Assembly (NCBI RefSeq): GCF_047126315.1
Contig: NZ_CP138953.1
Coordinates: 124,001 to 188,000 of the forward strand
Reading direction: 5' to 3'
From: Shimia sp022448905
Lineage (GTDB): Bacteria; Pseudomonadota; Alphaproteobacteria; Rhodobacterales; Rhodobacteraceae
DNA: 64,000 nt
Position numbers and translations under genes: made by a program. Positions 7,788 to 15,656 of this stretch are shown one piece after another. The notes under the pieces were generated by a model. That model saw nothing but the letters and a program-made list of their open reading frames with translations. It did no database searches and had not been told where the DNA came from. Numbering within the stretch: the stretch's first letter is position 1; every line of letters begins with the position of its first letter.

Positions 7788-9107
7788 TTACTGCCAGGTG
7801 TAGTAGCCGGCTTCTTCCATGACAGCTTTGGTCCGTTCGGCCACGCCATCCAGCGCTTCTTGGATGTCCAGATCCTCGGTCAGCACTTTGGAGAGGGTCG
7901 TGCCCAGATCGGCATTGACCTTGCCCCAGACGGGAATGATCGGACGCCAGTCGGGATCAGCATGTTTCAGCGCTTCGCCAAAGGTCGACATATGCGGGAA
8001 CTTGGCATTTACGTCGGCGTCATCGTGGGTCGAGAACCGCGATGGGTTACCACCGGCTAACGCGACCAGCTTGTCGCCTTTCTTGGAGGTCAGCCACTGC
8101 ATCAGCAGGAAGGCGGCCTCTTTGTTTTCCGCATTCGCGGGGATACCGATGCCAAAACCACCGGTCTGGCTGCCGCGGCGCACACCCATCGGGTGCATGG
8201 CCCAACCGACTTTGCCCACAACCTGAGACTTGTTCGGGTTGTCGATCTGACCGGCAACCACGGTGGTGTCCAGGAACATCGCTGTGTCGCCGTTCAGGAA
8301 GGCACCTAGCGCTTCGCCAAATCCAAAGTTCTTTGCGCCCTCAGGGCCGCAATCAACAATGGTTTTCAACGCTTGTGCAGCCTTTACGCCGGCGTCGTTG
8401 TTGACGATGGGGTTCCAGTTGTCGTCAAAGACGCGCCCACCCAGCGGGGCCAGGTGCAACAGGAACGCATGGCTGGCGTGATGGCCAGATGCGGCCCGGC
8501 TTGAAAGACCACCCATGCCCGGCTCAAGCTCGGGAATTTTGCAGGCGATTTCCAGCATCTCGTCATAAGTTTCCGGCACTTCCAGGCCGTGCTTTTCAAA
8601 GATGTCTTTGCGGTAACCCAGAATGGATGTTTCGGAACCATAGGGGATGCCGAACAACGAACCGGTCTTACCTTCCAGATAGCCTTTGTTGCCGCCAGCG
8701 AAACCGATGTTATAAACATAGCCGTCGATCAGGTCGTCCGCATCGTAGGCGGGATCGGCCAGTTTGGGATTCATATAATACTTGGCCAGGTTTTCCAGCT
8801 GATCAGCATAGACATAATCCGCCTTTGAAAACACGACATATGCAATCAGGTCGTATTCACCTTCGTCCTGCCCAAGTTCCAGCGTCTGGCGCTCGCGCAT
8901 CTTGAGGTAGGGGAGCTGATCGACCTCGACCTCGATCCCGGTTTCTTTGGTAAACTCCGGCAGGATCTTCATCACCGCATCATAATGCGGGTGCGCCGGG
9001 AAGTTCACGATCAGCGTCGTGCCCTCGTATTCGGCATATGGGTTGGCCAATGCCGTCCCTGCCATCAAGGCTGTGGCCATAGCGGCGGCCTTAAACTGTT
9101 TAAGCAT
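7788..9107 (-). CDS. Extracellular solute-binding protein of carbohydrate ABC importer
   Basis: A 439-residue periplasmic binding protein of the family 1 (MalE/UgpB) fold. An N-terminal signal peptide is evident: MLKQFKAAAMATALMAGTALA with likely cleavage after ALA (residue 21). Family features include the SBP-type segment EFTKETGIEVEVDQLPY and the tryptophan-rich C-terminal third. It captures the substrate in the periplasm and delivers it to the two permeases encoded downstream. The ATPase gene ends 30 bases upstream. The ligand cannot be inferred; the neighbouring kinase and aldolases suggest a small sugar, polyol or sugar lactone. Confidence 0.92.
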   Translation of the reverse strand: MLKQFKAAAMATALMAGTALANPYAEYEGTTLIVNFPAHPHYDAVMKILPEFTKETGIEVEVDQLPYLKMRERQTLELGQDEGEYDLIAYVVFSKADYVYADQLENLAKYYMNPKLADPAYDADDLIDGYVYNIGFAGGNKGYLEGKTGSLFGIPYGSETSILGYRKDIFEKHGLEVPETYDEMLEIACKIPELEPGMGGLSSRAASGHHASHAFLLHLAPLGGRVFDDNWNPIVNNDAGVKAAQALKTIVDCGPEGAKNFGFGEALGAFLNGDTAMFLDTTVVAGQIDNPNKSQVVGKVGWAMHPMGVRRGSQTGGFGIGIPANAENKEAAFLLMQWLTSKKGDKLVALAGGNPSRFSTHDDADVNAKFPHMSTFGEALKHADPDWRPIIPVWGKVNADLGTTLSKVLTEDLDIQEALDGVAERTKAVMEEAGYYTWQ

Positions 9108-9137
9108 TATTGCTTCCTCCCTTTCGATTGACAGGCG

Positions 9138-10226
9138 TCACAAAGCCCTTTCACTCTCTTTGTCGAACAGGTGAATGCGGGGTGCATTCACTTCGAACTG
9201 CAGGGTCTCTCCGAGCGCCATTGGCGTTTCGGAATTCATTTCGACCGTGACACTTTGTTGGCCGCAGGTGCACATCAGGACGGATTGCGCACCGATATAT
9301 TCGGAGACCATGACATTCAGTGTCAGAGCCGCATCAGCCGAAGCATCGGGTGCAAAGCTCAGATCCGACGGACGAATACCCAGAATAATGTCCCGTCCGG
9401 AATGCACACGTGCCGTCGCTGCCCGTTCATCGGCAAGGCGCAGCGAAAACCCGTCGCCAGTGACAAACATACCACCGCCTTTTTCTTCGATGGCGCCTTC
9501 CAGAAAGTTCATCGGCGGCATGCCAAGGAAGCCCGCAACGAACTTGTTGGCTGGTCGCTTGAACAGCTCTTCCGGGGTGCCTTGCTGCTGAATATAGCCG
9601 CCATGCATGACGACGATCCTGTCGGCAAGCGTCATGGCTTCGATCTGGTCATGGGTGACGTAGATCATGTTCTTTTCGACGCGCTGGCTCATCAATGCCA
9701 GTTCGGCGCGCATTTGTCCGCGAAGTTTGGCATCCAGATTGGAAAGCGGTTCGTCGAACAGGAAGATGCCTGAGTCCTTGGCCAGCGCCCGCGCCATGGC
9801 CACGCGCTGTCTTTGCCCGCCGGATAGTGCGCCGGGCTTCCGGTCGAGAAAATCCGTCAGGCCGACCATGTCAGCCACTTCGCGCACTTTGGCGTTGATT
9901 TCAGTCGTTGGGCGCTTTTGAAGGCGCAGAGCGAAGGAAATGTTCTGCGCCACGTTCATATGCGGATAGAGGGCATAATCCTGAAACACCATCGCAAGGT
10001 CACGATCCTTGGGTTCCAGGTGTTTCACCGGCTTGCCGTCCATGAAGATCTCTCCGTCCGAGACATCTTCCAACCCGGCGATCATGCGCAGCGTTGTGGA
10101 CTTACCGCAACCGGACGGACCGACCAGAACCGTGAATTCGTTGTCGGCCATCTCAAGGTCAATTCCGTGCAACACTTTGACGGAGCCATAGCGTTTAACC
10201 ATGCTTTGCAGGCGAATTTCCGGCAT
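9138..10226 (-). CDS. Carbohydrate ABC transporter ATP-binding protein (UgpC/MalK type)
   Basis: A 362-residue ATPase. Walker A is GPSGCGKST (residues about 37-45), the Q-loop is VFQDYALYPH, the signature is LSGGQRQRVAMARAL, Walker B is IFLFDEPLSNLD, and the H-loop is VTHDQIEAM. A C-terminal TOBE/OB domain of about 120 residues is of the MalK/UgpC kind and could bind regulators. It is the first gene of the minus-strand operon (10226 to 4039) and is divergent from the GntR regulator. A GntR-type palindrome lies 32 bases upstream of its start. Confidence 0.95.
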   Translation of the reverse strand: MPEIRLQSMVKRYGSVKVLHGIDLEMADNEFTVLVGPSGCGKSTTLRMIAGLEDVSDGEIFMDGKPVKHLEPKDRDLAMVFQDYALYPHMNVAQNISFALRLQKRPTTEINAKVREVADMVGLTDFLDRKPGALSGGQRQRVAMARALAKDSGIFLFDEPLSNLDAKLRGQMRAELALMSQRVEKNMIYVTHDQIEAMTLADRIVVMHGGYIQQQGTPEELFKRPANKFVAGFLGMPPMNFLEGAIEEKGGGMFVTGDGFSLRLADERAATARVHSGRDIILGIRPSDLSFAPDASADAALTLNVMVSEYIGAQSVLMCTCGQQSVTVEMNSETPMALGETLQFEVNAPRIHLFDKESERAL

Positions 10227-10257
10227 CGAATCTCTTCCTCCAATTCGCTTTCACTAT

Positions 10258-10269
10258 TTTGTATACAAA
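10258..10269. promoter_or_regulatory. Putative GntR operator in divergent promoter region
   Basis: TTTGTATACAAA is a perfect 12-bp palindrome between the importer ATPase start (10226) and the regulator start (10344). The GTATAC core matches operators of GntR-family regulators such as UxuR/ExuR (GGTATACC core). A closely similar site is present before the MBL-fold hydrolase gene at 11035-11046. The position would let one regulator control both the importer operon and itself. Confidence 0.72.
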
Positions 10270-10343
10270 CAAAAAAGTAAATATGCAAAATTGCATTATA
10301 CATCATCTCGTACTAAAATGAGACCCTGAAAGGGGTGAAAGTA

Positions 10344-10988
10344 ATGGCAAAAACCGCGAGAATGTCGACGAGCAGAAGGATTGAGGTTGCCCTAACCGAG
10401 GAAATTGCGGCAGGCGAACTTGCGCCGGGAACTCGGCTGGATGAGGTGCGCCTTGCGGCGCGGTTCGACGCTTCACGTACGCCGGTGCGCGAGGCGTTGG
10501 GGCGCCTTGCTGCTCAGGGCATCCTGATACAGGGGGAAAAGCGGGGGGTCTTTGTTGCTGAATATAGTCGCGAAGAGCTCGCCCAGATATTTGAGGCCAT
10601 GCACGAAATAGAGGCTGCCTGCGCGCGAATGGCCGCTCAACGCCTTAGTTTGTTATCCAGAACCGAGATTGAGACAGCACAGGCGGATTGCGTCTCTGCT
10701 GCTGAGAAGGGGGATAGGGCGGACTATTTGCGCGCCAACGAAGCCTTCCATCAAGCGATCTATCGGGCGACTGGAAATCCGTATTTTGCCGAGATCGCAT
10801 CCGAGTTCAGGCAGCGGACCGGCCCCTTCAGGGCCAAGAAATTCGCGACAAAAGAAGATCTGATCGTTTCGGCGCAAAATCACGAGGCGCTGATCAATGA
10901 CATCTTTAGTGAAGATTCAGGAGTCGCCTCAAATAGTATGCGAACTCACATGGAGACCAGTTTTTTGCAGGTCCTGAAGGTGAATTAA
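10344..10988 (+). CDS. GntR family transcriptional regulator (FCD/FadR subfamily)
   Basis: A 214-residue regulator. The N-terminal winged helix (residues about 10-75) includes LDEVRLAARFDASRTPVREALGRL, and the C-terminal all-helical FCD ligand domain contains the metal/ligand motif regions EAMHEIEAACARMAA and NEAFHQAIYRATGN. I place the start at 10344 because AAAGGGG lies 9 bases upstream; an in-frame GTG at 10335 overlaps that ribosome-binding site. It lies between two operons that both carry GTATAC palindromes, so it is probably the repressor of the whole carbohydrate cluster and responds to a pathway intermediate. Confidence 0.93.
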   Translation: MAKTARMSTSRRIEVALTEEIAAGELAPGTRLDEVRLAARFDASRTPVREALGRLAAQGILIQGEKRGVFVAEYSREELAQIFEAMHEIEAACARMAAQRLSLLSRTEIETAQADCVSAAEKGDRADYLRANEAFHQAIYRATGNPYFAEIASEFRQRTGPFRAKKFATKEDLIVSAQNHEALINDIFSEDSGVASNSMRTHMETSFLQVLKVN

Positions 10989-11034
10989 TCGGCTTTTTGC
11001 GATTGCCCCTTGTCAATGTGTTCATTTTGATATT

Positions 11035-11046
11035 TTTGTATACATA
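11035..11046. promoter_or_regulatory. Putative GntR operator before the MBL-HAD-aldolase-kinase operon
   Basis: TTTGTATACATA contains the perfect TGTATACA core (11037-11044) also found at 10260-10267. It lies 28 bases upstream of the MBL-fold hydrolase start, a typical place for repression of the second operon by the same GntR protein. Confidence 0.65.
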
Positions 11047-11073
11047 AAGGAATCGCATCCGAGAGGTATCGCC

Positions 11074-12006
11074 ATGGGCATCGCAGAAACCAAGATTTAC
11101 CCGATCAACACCGGCTGGCTTGAGGCCGATTTGGGAACGTATATTTTCTGGAAAGGCCCGGCCGGAAAGAAATATTGGAACCCGGTTTATTGTCATTACG
11201 TGGACACAGGCGAACACAAAATCCTGATCGACACGGGCCTGCCCGATGAGGAGCGCGCAACCAAGTACCACCACAAATGTGACAAACGTGGTTGTCTTCA
11301 GGTGCATGAGCATCTGGAGCAGAAGCTTGGCGTTCACCCCGACGAAATCGACGCGATTGTCTTTACGCATCTGCACTGGGACCACGTGCAGAACATGAAG
11401 AAGTTCAAAAACGCCCGCTACATCGCCCCCAAGGCTGAAATCGAAATGGCTTACAACCCGCTGCCGCTTTATTATCGCACTTACGAGGCGAATATCGGCG
11501 TTGAGCAGGCCTATGCGGGCTGTGTCTTCGAGGCGGTCGAGGATGAATGCGAAGTGCTGCCCGGCATCACCATGTTCCATACTCCGGGGCATTCGGTTGG
11601 TCACATGGCGGTATCTGTTGCAACAAGCGCCGGTGACATATGCGTTGTTGGCGATGCGATTTTTGTTGAGCGGAACCTTGAACCCAACCCGGGCGAACAG
11701 TGGCGCTATTGGGTGCCTGCGCGCTTTGTGAACAGCTATAAGGGTTGGAAATCGGTCGAAGAGATCGACAAGCGCGCGGATTACGTGCTGCCCTGCCATG
11801 ACGAACAGGCTAACGCCCGCTCGGACGTTTTCCCATATGAAGGCATGCCTATTCGCAAGCGACGCCAGACAATTCCCGGCTTCCAGTTCTATTTCGGCGA
11901 CATGCCCGACGGAACAATCGGAACGGCAGCGCCGGCGATGAAAAAGGAAGACGTCGAAAGCTATCTGGCGAGCCTGAAAGATCCCAAGGATATGGCCGAG
12001 TACTGA
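11074..12006 (+). CDS. MBL-fold metallo-hydrolase (AHL-lactonase-like)
   Basis: A 310-residue metallo-beta-lactamase-fold hydrolase. The dinuclear-metal motif THLHWDH is at residues 98-104, followed by HTPGHSVGH, the bridging aspartate in VVGDAIF and the last histidine in LPCHDEQ. This arrangement is that of the AttM/AiiA-type lactonase group. The operon also encodes a HAD protein, a class II aldolase and an FGGY kinase, so hydrolysis of a sugar lactone is a reasonable inference; quorum-signal cleavage is less likely in this context. The start ATG is preceded by GAGAGG. First gene of the plus-strand operon. Confidence 0.88.
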   Translation: MGIAETKIYPINTGWLEADLGTYIFWKGPAGKKYWNPVYCHYVDTGEHKILIDTGLPDEERATKYHHKCDKRGCLQVHEHLEQKLGVHPDEIDAIVFTHLHWDHVQNMKKFKNARYIAPKAEIEMAYNPLPLYYRTYEANIGVEQAYAGCVFEAVEDECEVLPGITMFHTPGHSVGHMAVSVATSAGDICVVGDAIFVERNLEPNPGEQWRYWVPARFVNSYKGWKSVEEIDKRADYVLPCHDEQANARSDVFPYEGMPIRKRRQTIPGFQFYFGDMPDGTIGTAAPAMKKEDVESYLASLKDPKDMAEY

Positions 12007-12011
12007 GTGCG

Positions 12012-12848
12012 ATGACCAGGGTTATCGACACCCTTCTTGATGTCGCGTCAGACTATGATGCCATAGTCTTTGATCAATGGGGGGTGCTGCACAATGGCAG
12101 CACGCCCTATTCCGGTGCCGTCGACTGCCTGCGGACGTTGCATCGGAAAGGGCACAGGATGGCTGTCCTGTCCAATTCGGGCAAGCGGTCAAACCCCAAT
12201 GCGGGCCGTATCCAAGCGATGGGTTTTGACGCCGGACTGTTCGAGTATGTCATGACCAGCGGCGAAGCCCTGTGGACCGAGATCGCGGCGGGCCAAATTC
12301 GCGAAACGGTGTTTTTTGCGGTGGAGCGCAGCGTCGGAGACGCGACAAGCTGGGCACAGGGCCTTGATATTTCGCTCTGCGATAACATTGACGGGGCCGA
12401 CGCCATCTTGTTGATGGGGCTTCCGGACGGGTCTCAAATTGAAGCCTGGAAGGGTATTCTTGATACCGCACTGTCTAAGGATTTGCCGGTGTTTTGCACA
12501 AACCCGGATCGCAGTAGCCCGAGAGCCGACGGTCTTGTTCTCTCGCCAGGGGCGCTGGCCTTTGCTTACAAGGACATGGGCGGTCGCGTTCGATTTTATG
12601 GCAAGCCACATTTGCCCGTCTTCGAAACCTTGCAGGACGTGTTGGGCAGCAAGCAGCTCTTGATGGTCGGAGACAGCCTTGAGCACGACATCGCAGGGGC
12701 TCAATCAGCGGGCTGGGACAGCCTTTTGATCGAGGGCGGCCTTTACGCCGATGCCTTTGAGACCGGGGATGCCGAAACGACTCTTGCTGTATTGGTTGCG
12801 GAAAAGAAAACGCGCGCGCCAACTTTTCGAATGAGACAAATCAGATGA
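12012..12848 (+). CDS. HAD-superfamily hydrolase, class IIA (TIGR01459-like)
   Basis: A 278-residue HAD phosphatase-like protein. Motif I is VFDQWGVLHNG with nucleophile D21; the second acidic residue of the usual DxD is Trp, which I recall as normal for this subgroup. Motif II is the serine in AVLSNSGKR, and the C-terminal motif MVGDSLEHDIAGAQSAGW carries the metal-binding aspartates. The C2 cap follows motif II. It begins 5 bases after the MBL-fold gene and overlaps the next gene as ATGA. A sugar-phosphate or similar phosphomonoester substrate is plausible within the pathway. Confidence 0.88.
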   Translation: MTRVIDTLLDVASDYDAIVFDQWGVLHNGSTPYSGAVDCLRTLHRKGHRMAVLSNSGKRSNPNAGRIQAMGFDAGLFEYVMTSGEALWTEIAAGQIRETVFFAVERSVGDATSWAQGLDISLCDNIDGADAILLMGLPDGSQIEAWKGILDTALSKDLPVFCTNPDRSSPRADGLVLSPGALAFAYKDMGGRVRFYGKPHLPVFETLQDVLGSKQLLMVGDSLEHDIAGAQSAGWDSLLIEGGLYADAFETGDAETTLAVLVAEKKTRAPTFRMRQIR

Positions 12849-13816
12849 CCAGACCCGAAATGCTCACATCCGCTTTCCGCAAACTGTCAGCGTCGCTTGG
12901 ACAGAACCCTTTGCGCGTCCAGGGGCCGGGAGGAAACACATCCATCAAGGACGCTGAGGTTATGTGGATCAAGGCGTCGGGTACCGAACTCGCCGATGCA
13001 GAACGCACAAGCATTTTCGTAGCTGTTGATCGCGCCGCTGCCGTGGCAGAGGCCCGCGAAGAAGCCGGGGATGGCAGCTGCAAATCGACCATCCTTGACC
13101 CGACGCTTAATCTCCGTCCGTCGATTGAGACGACCTTTCATGCCGCGCTGGATTGGGCCGTCGTCGTTCACACACATTCGGTTGCGACGATCACGCATGC
13201 GATCAGCCCAGAAGGGCGCCGGATTGCAAAAGAAAAGCTGCAAGGCCTTCCTGTTGTAATGGTGCCCTATGCGAAACCGGGTTTGCCTTTGACACGTGAA
13301 ATTCTGGCGCGGGTTCAGCCCGACACACAGGCTGTCATTCTGCAGAACCATGGGCTGATCTGTTGCGGTGACACCGTAGAGCAGGTTCAGGCGCTTATCG
13401 AAGACGTGGAAAGCCGTCTTGATTTACCCGCGAACGTTTCTTTTTCAGAAAAACCAAACGAAACCGCTCCGGAAGGTTTTGGCTGGTCCGAACAGGGTTG
13501 GTTGGCCACCAACACGCGCGCGGCCGAACTGGCGTTGACGGGAACATACTACCCGGACCATGTTGTCTTTCTTGGCCCTGCCTTGCCGACAGAGGATAAT
13601 GAGACCTCGCCAGCAGCGGTTCTGAGGCCCGGACAGGGTGTCTTGATCCGGGATGGTGCAACATCCTCGCAAAAGGCGATGCTGCGGTGTCTTAAGGACG
13701 TTTTAGCGCGGTTGCCAGAGGATTGGACGGTTGATCCAATTGGTGCAGAGGCCGAAGCCGAGTTGCTCAATTGGGATGCCGAGAAATACCGTCAGGCCCT
13801 GGCAGCGCGTTCCTGA
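12845..13816 (+). CDS. Class II aldolase/adducin family protein (RhaD aldolase-domain-like)
   Basis: A 323-residue class II aldolase. It resembles the N-terminal aldolase half of the fused rhamnulose-1-phosphate aldolase/dehydrogenases, here without the C-terminal SDR half. GPGGNTSIK binds phosphate, RPSIETTFHAAL carries the catalytic glutamate, VVHTHSVATI the metal histidines and ILQNHGLICCG the third histidine. Unlike the aldolase at 4039, it keeps the glutamate. The start overlaps the HAD stop (ATGA), and its stop overlaps the kinase start (TGATG). It likely cleaves the phosphorylated product of the FGGY kinase. Confidence 0.9.
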   Translation: MTRPEMLTSAFRKLSASLGQNPLRVQGPGGNTSIKDAEVMWIKASGTELADAERTSIFVAVDRAAAVAEAREEAGDGSCKSTILDPTLNLRPSIETTFHAALDWAVVVHTHSVATITHAISPEGRRIAKEKLQGLPVVMVPYAKPGLPLTREILARVQPDTQAVILQNHGLICCGDTVEQVQALIEDVESRLDLPANVSFSEKPNETAPEGFGWSEQGWLATNTRAAELALTGTYYPDHVVFLGPALPTEDNETSPAAVLRPGQGVLIRDGATSSQKAMLRCLKDVLARLPEDWTVDPIGAEAEAELLNWDAEKYRQALAARS

Positions 13817-15072
13817 TGCTGGCGCTTGGGATCGATATCGGGACGTCAGGTGTTCGTACCGCCGTCGTGGAGGGGGAACGGCTTGTTTCCATGGCCCGTT
13901 CAGAGCATCCCCCGCAGGATCCGGCAAAGATCGACGCAATGGGCTGGTGGCAAGCGGTCGAGCAATGCCTGTCCCGGCAGATGTCGGCACTGAAAGAACT
14001 CGGGATCGATCCGTCCGCTATCAGCGGTGTGGCAGTAGATGGCACGTCCGGTACTATGGTGTTGACAGATCGGGATCTGACACCCGTCAGCCCGGGGCTG
14101 ATGTATAATTCCGGCGGGTTTGATACTGAGGCAAATCAGATCGCCGCTCTGGTGGATGGTCCACATATCACCTTGGGAAGCAATTCGGCGCTGGCTCGTG
14201 CCATGCGACTGGTTGCTCTGTCAGAGCGTTCCCCCGCTCACCTGCTGCACCAGGCGGATTTCATTGCGGCGAAGATCATGGGGCAGGGTGGGCAGTCTGA
14301 CTTTAACAACGCGCTTAAGACTAGCTTTGATCCCAAAACGGAAAGCTGGCCTGCGTGGATCGATCAGGTGATCGATCCGGGATTGCTTCCGCGGGTTAAC
14401 AATCCGGGCTCTCCGATGGGGCCGATTGCACAAGAGGTTTCCGAAAAATTCGGGTTGTCCGCGGATCTGATGGTCCATGCCGGCACCACAGACAGTATCG
14501 CTGCTTTTCTTGCTTGCGCACCAATGGAAGAGGGCGTCGCCGTCACCTCGCTTGGCTCAACGCTCGCGATCAAACTCTTGAGCGCAAAGCGGATAGATGA
14601 CCCGGGTGTCGGGCTTTATTCACATCGTTTGGGTGATTTATGGCTGGTTGGAGGGGCTTCGAACACTGGCGGTGCAGTGCTGAAGCAACATTTCACCGAC
14701 GAGCAGCTGCGAACACTGAGCAATCTGATCGACCCACACAGCCCGACAGGGCTGGATTACTATCCTCTTGCAGGGCCGGGTGAGCGATTTCCGATCAATG
14801 ATCCGAACCTGCCGCCGAGGTTGCATCCACGCCCAGAAGATCAGGTAACATTCCTTCAGGCGATGCTGGAAGGAATGGCCGCAATTGAAGCGCGCTGCTA
14901 CGAAGAGATATCAACCAGAGGCGGTTCAGCGCCAACCCGTATTTACACGGCAGGTGGCGGGGCAAAGAACGCCAAATGGACCGCGATCCGCGCCCTAAGT
15001 CTTGGTCAAACACCGGTGACTTCCAAGAGCGACGAAGCTTCGATCGGGGTAGCCAAACTGGCACGAAACTAA
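13816..15072 (+). CDS. FGGY-family carbohydrate kinase
   Basis: A 418-residue sugar kinase of the hexokinase/Hsp70/actin fold. The phosphate loop is GIDIGTSGVRTAVVEG at the N-terminus, the second is GVAVDGTSGTMVLTD, the substrate-side segment is VHAGTTDSIAAFLA, and the adenosine segment is YTAGGGAKNAKWTAIRA. The pattern resembles the D-ribulokinase/xylulokinase-1 group found in plants and cyanobacteria, but the substrate is not certain. I use the ATG at 13816 (MLALGIDIG); the frame stays open to 13771, which would lie inside the aldolase gene. Last gene of the operon. Confidence 0.9.
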   Translation: MLALGIDIGTSGVRTAVVEGERLVSMARSEHPPQDPAKIDAMGWWQAVEQCLSRQMSALKELGIDPSAISGVAVDGTSGTMVLTDRDLTPVSPGLMYNSGGFDTEANQIAALVDGPHITLGSNSALARAMRLVALSERSPAHLLHQADFIAAKIMGQGGQSDFNNALKTSFDPKTESWPAWIDQVIDPGLLPRVNNPGSPMGPIAQEVSEKFGLSADLMVHAGTTDSIAAFLACAPMEEGVAVTSLGSTLAIKLLSAKRIDDPGVGLYSHRLGDLWLVGGASNTGGAVLKQHFTDEQLRTLSNLIDPHSPTGLDYYPLAGPGERFPINDPNLPPRLHPRPEDQVTFLQAMLEGMAAIEARCYEEISTRGGSAPTRIYTAGGGAKNAKWTAIRALSLGQTPVTSKSDEASIGVAKLARN

Positions 15073-15656
15073 CCGATTCGAAGTCCACAATTGATCTGAT
15101 GGCTTGTTCAATGGGCGCTGCGGACCCAAGCTTCAGTTCTTTGCTTTTCAATCAATTTAATTGATTGATCAAAAAAGTGTGACCCTACGTCCAACGACAG
15201 CTTCAAAGCAATGTGTTGCATCGAGGTATAAGTCTGACACGGTTTCTACTTTAGCTAACGCTGTGTGTGAAAAAGGCGAATTCGTCCCGCGTCTCGATGG
15301 TCCGCATGGGTTGCCGCGAAAGTGCCGTGTTGGTTCGAGGCAGATCTCAAGCCACGAACGATTGCTTCGGTGCCATTTGCTGCATCGCAACGAAAGACCT
15401 GCTGCGCGCGAATGGTTGCTGCGTTAGCAAAGGTCAGAAAACGAATGACGGCAATTTCCGCTCAGCGGACCTTAAGGCCGCATGGAAAGAAAGTCAGCAA
15501 TCCGCCCAAAACTGCGTCTGCGCGCTTGCAATCAGTCAGCAGGGAGGCAACCCGACTTGGGTTGGAGGCGGCCTCCTTGTTTAGGATGAACCATCAAAAA
15601 AGCAGGATCGCTTCCCGAAGGCCAGGCGTGTGACCGTTGGCTCCTCGAAACGGCCC
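15073..15656. other. Gene-poor 0.6-kb spacer between kinase and integrase
   Basis: No coding gene is recognised. It contains an AT-rich 9-bp inverted repeat with a 3-base loop at 15148-15168 (TCAATCAAT and ATTGATTGA), 76 bases after the kinase stop, and the second copy of the interspersed repeat at 15379-15443. It marks the junction between the carbohydrate cluster and the recombinase region. Confidence 0.6.
15379..15443 (+). repeat. Interspersed repeat, right copy
   Basis: GCTGCATCGCAAC (15379-15391), TGCTGCGTTAGCAAAG (15417-15432) and GAAAACG (15437-15443) match the words at 3494-3559 in order and orientation, with spacing differing by only 1-2 bases. Confidence 0.7.

Noticed and set aside
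11074..12006. Quorum-quenching lactonase as the function of the MBL-fold gene
   Set aside because: The motif fits AHL lactonases, but the gene is in a sugar catabolic operon under a GntR regulator, so a sugar lactone is more likely.
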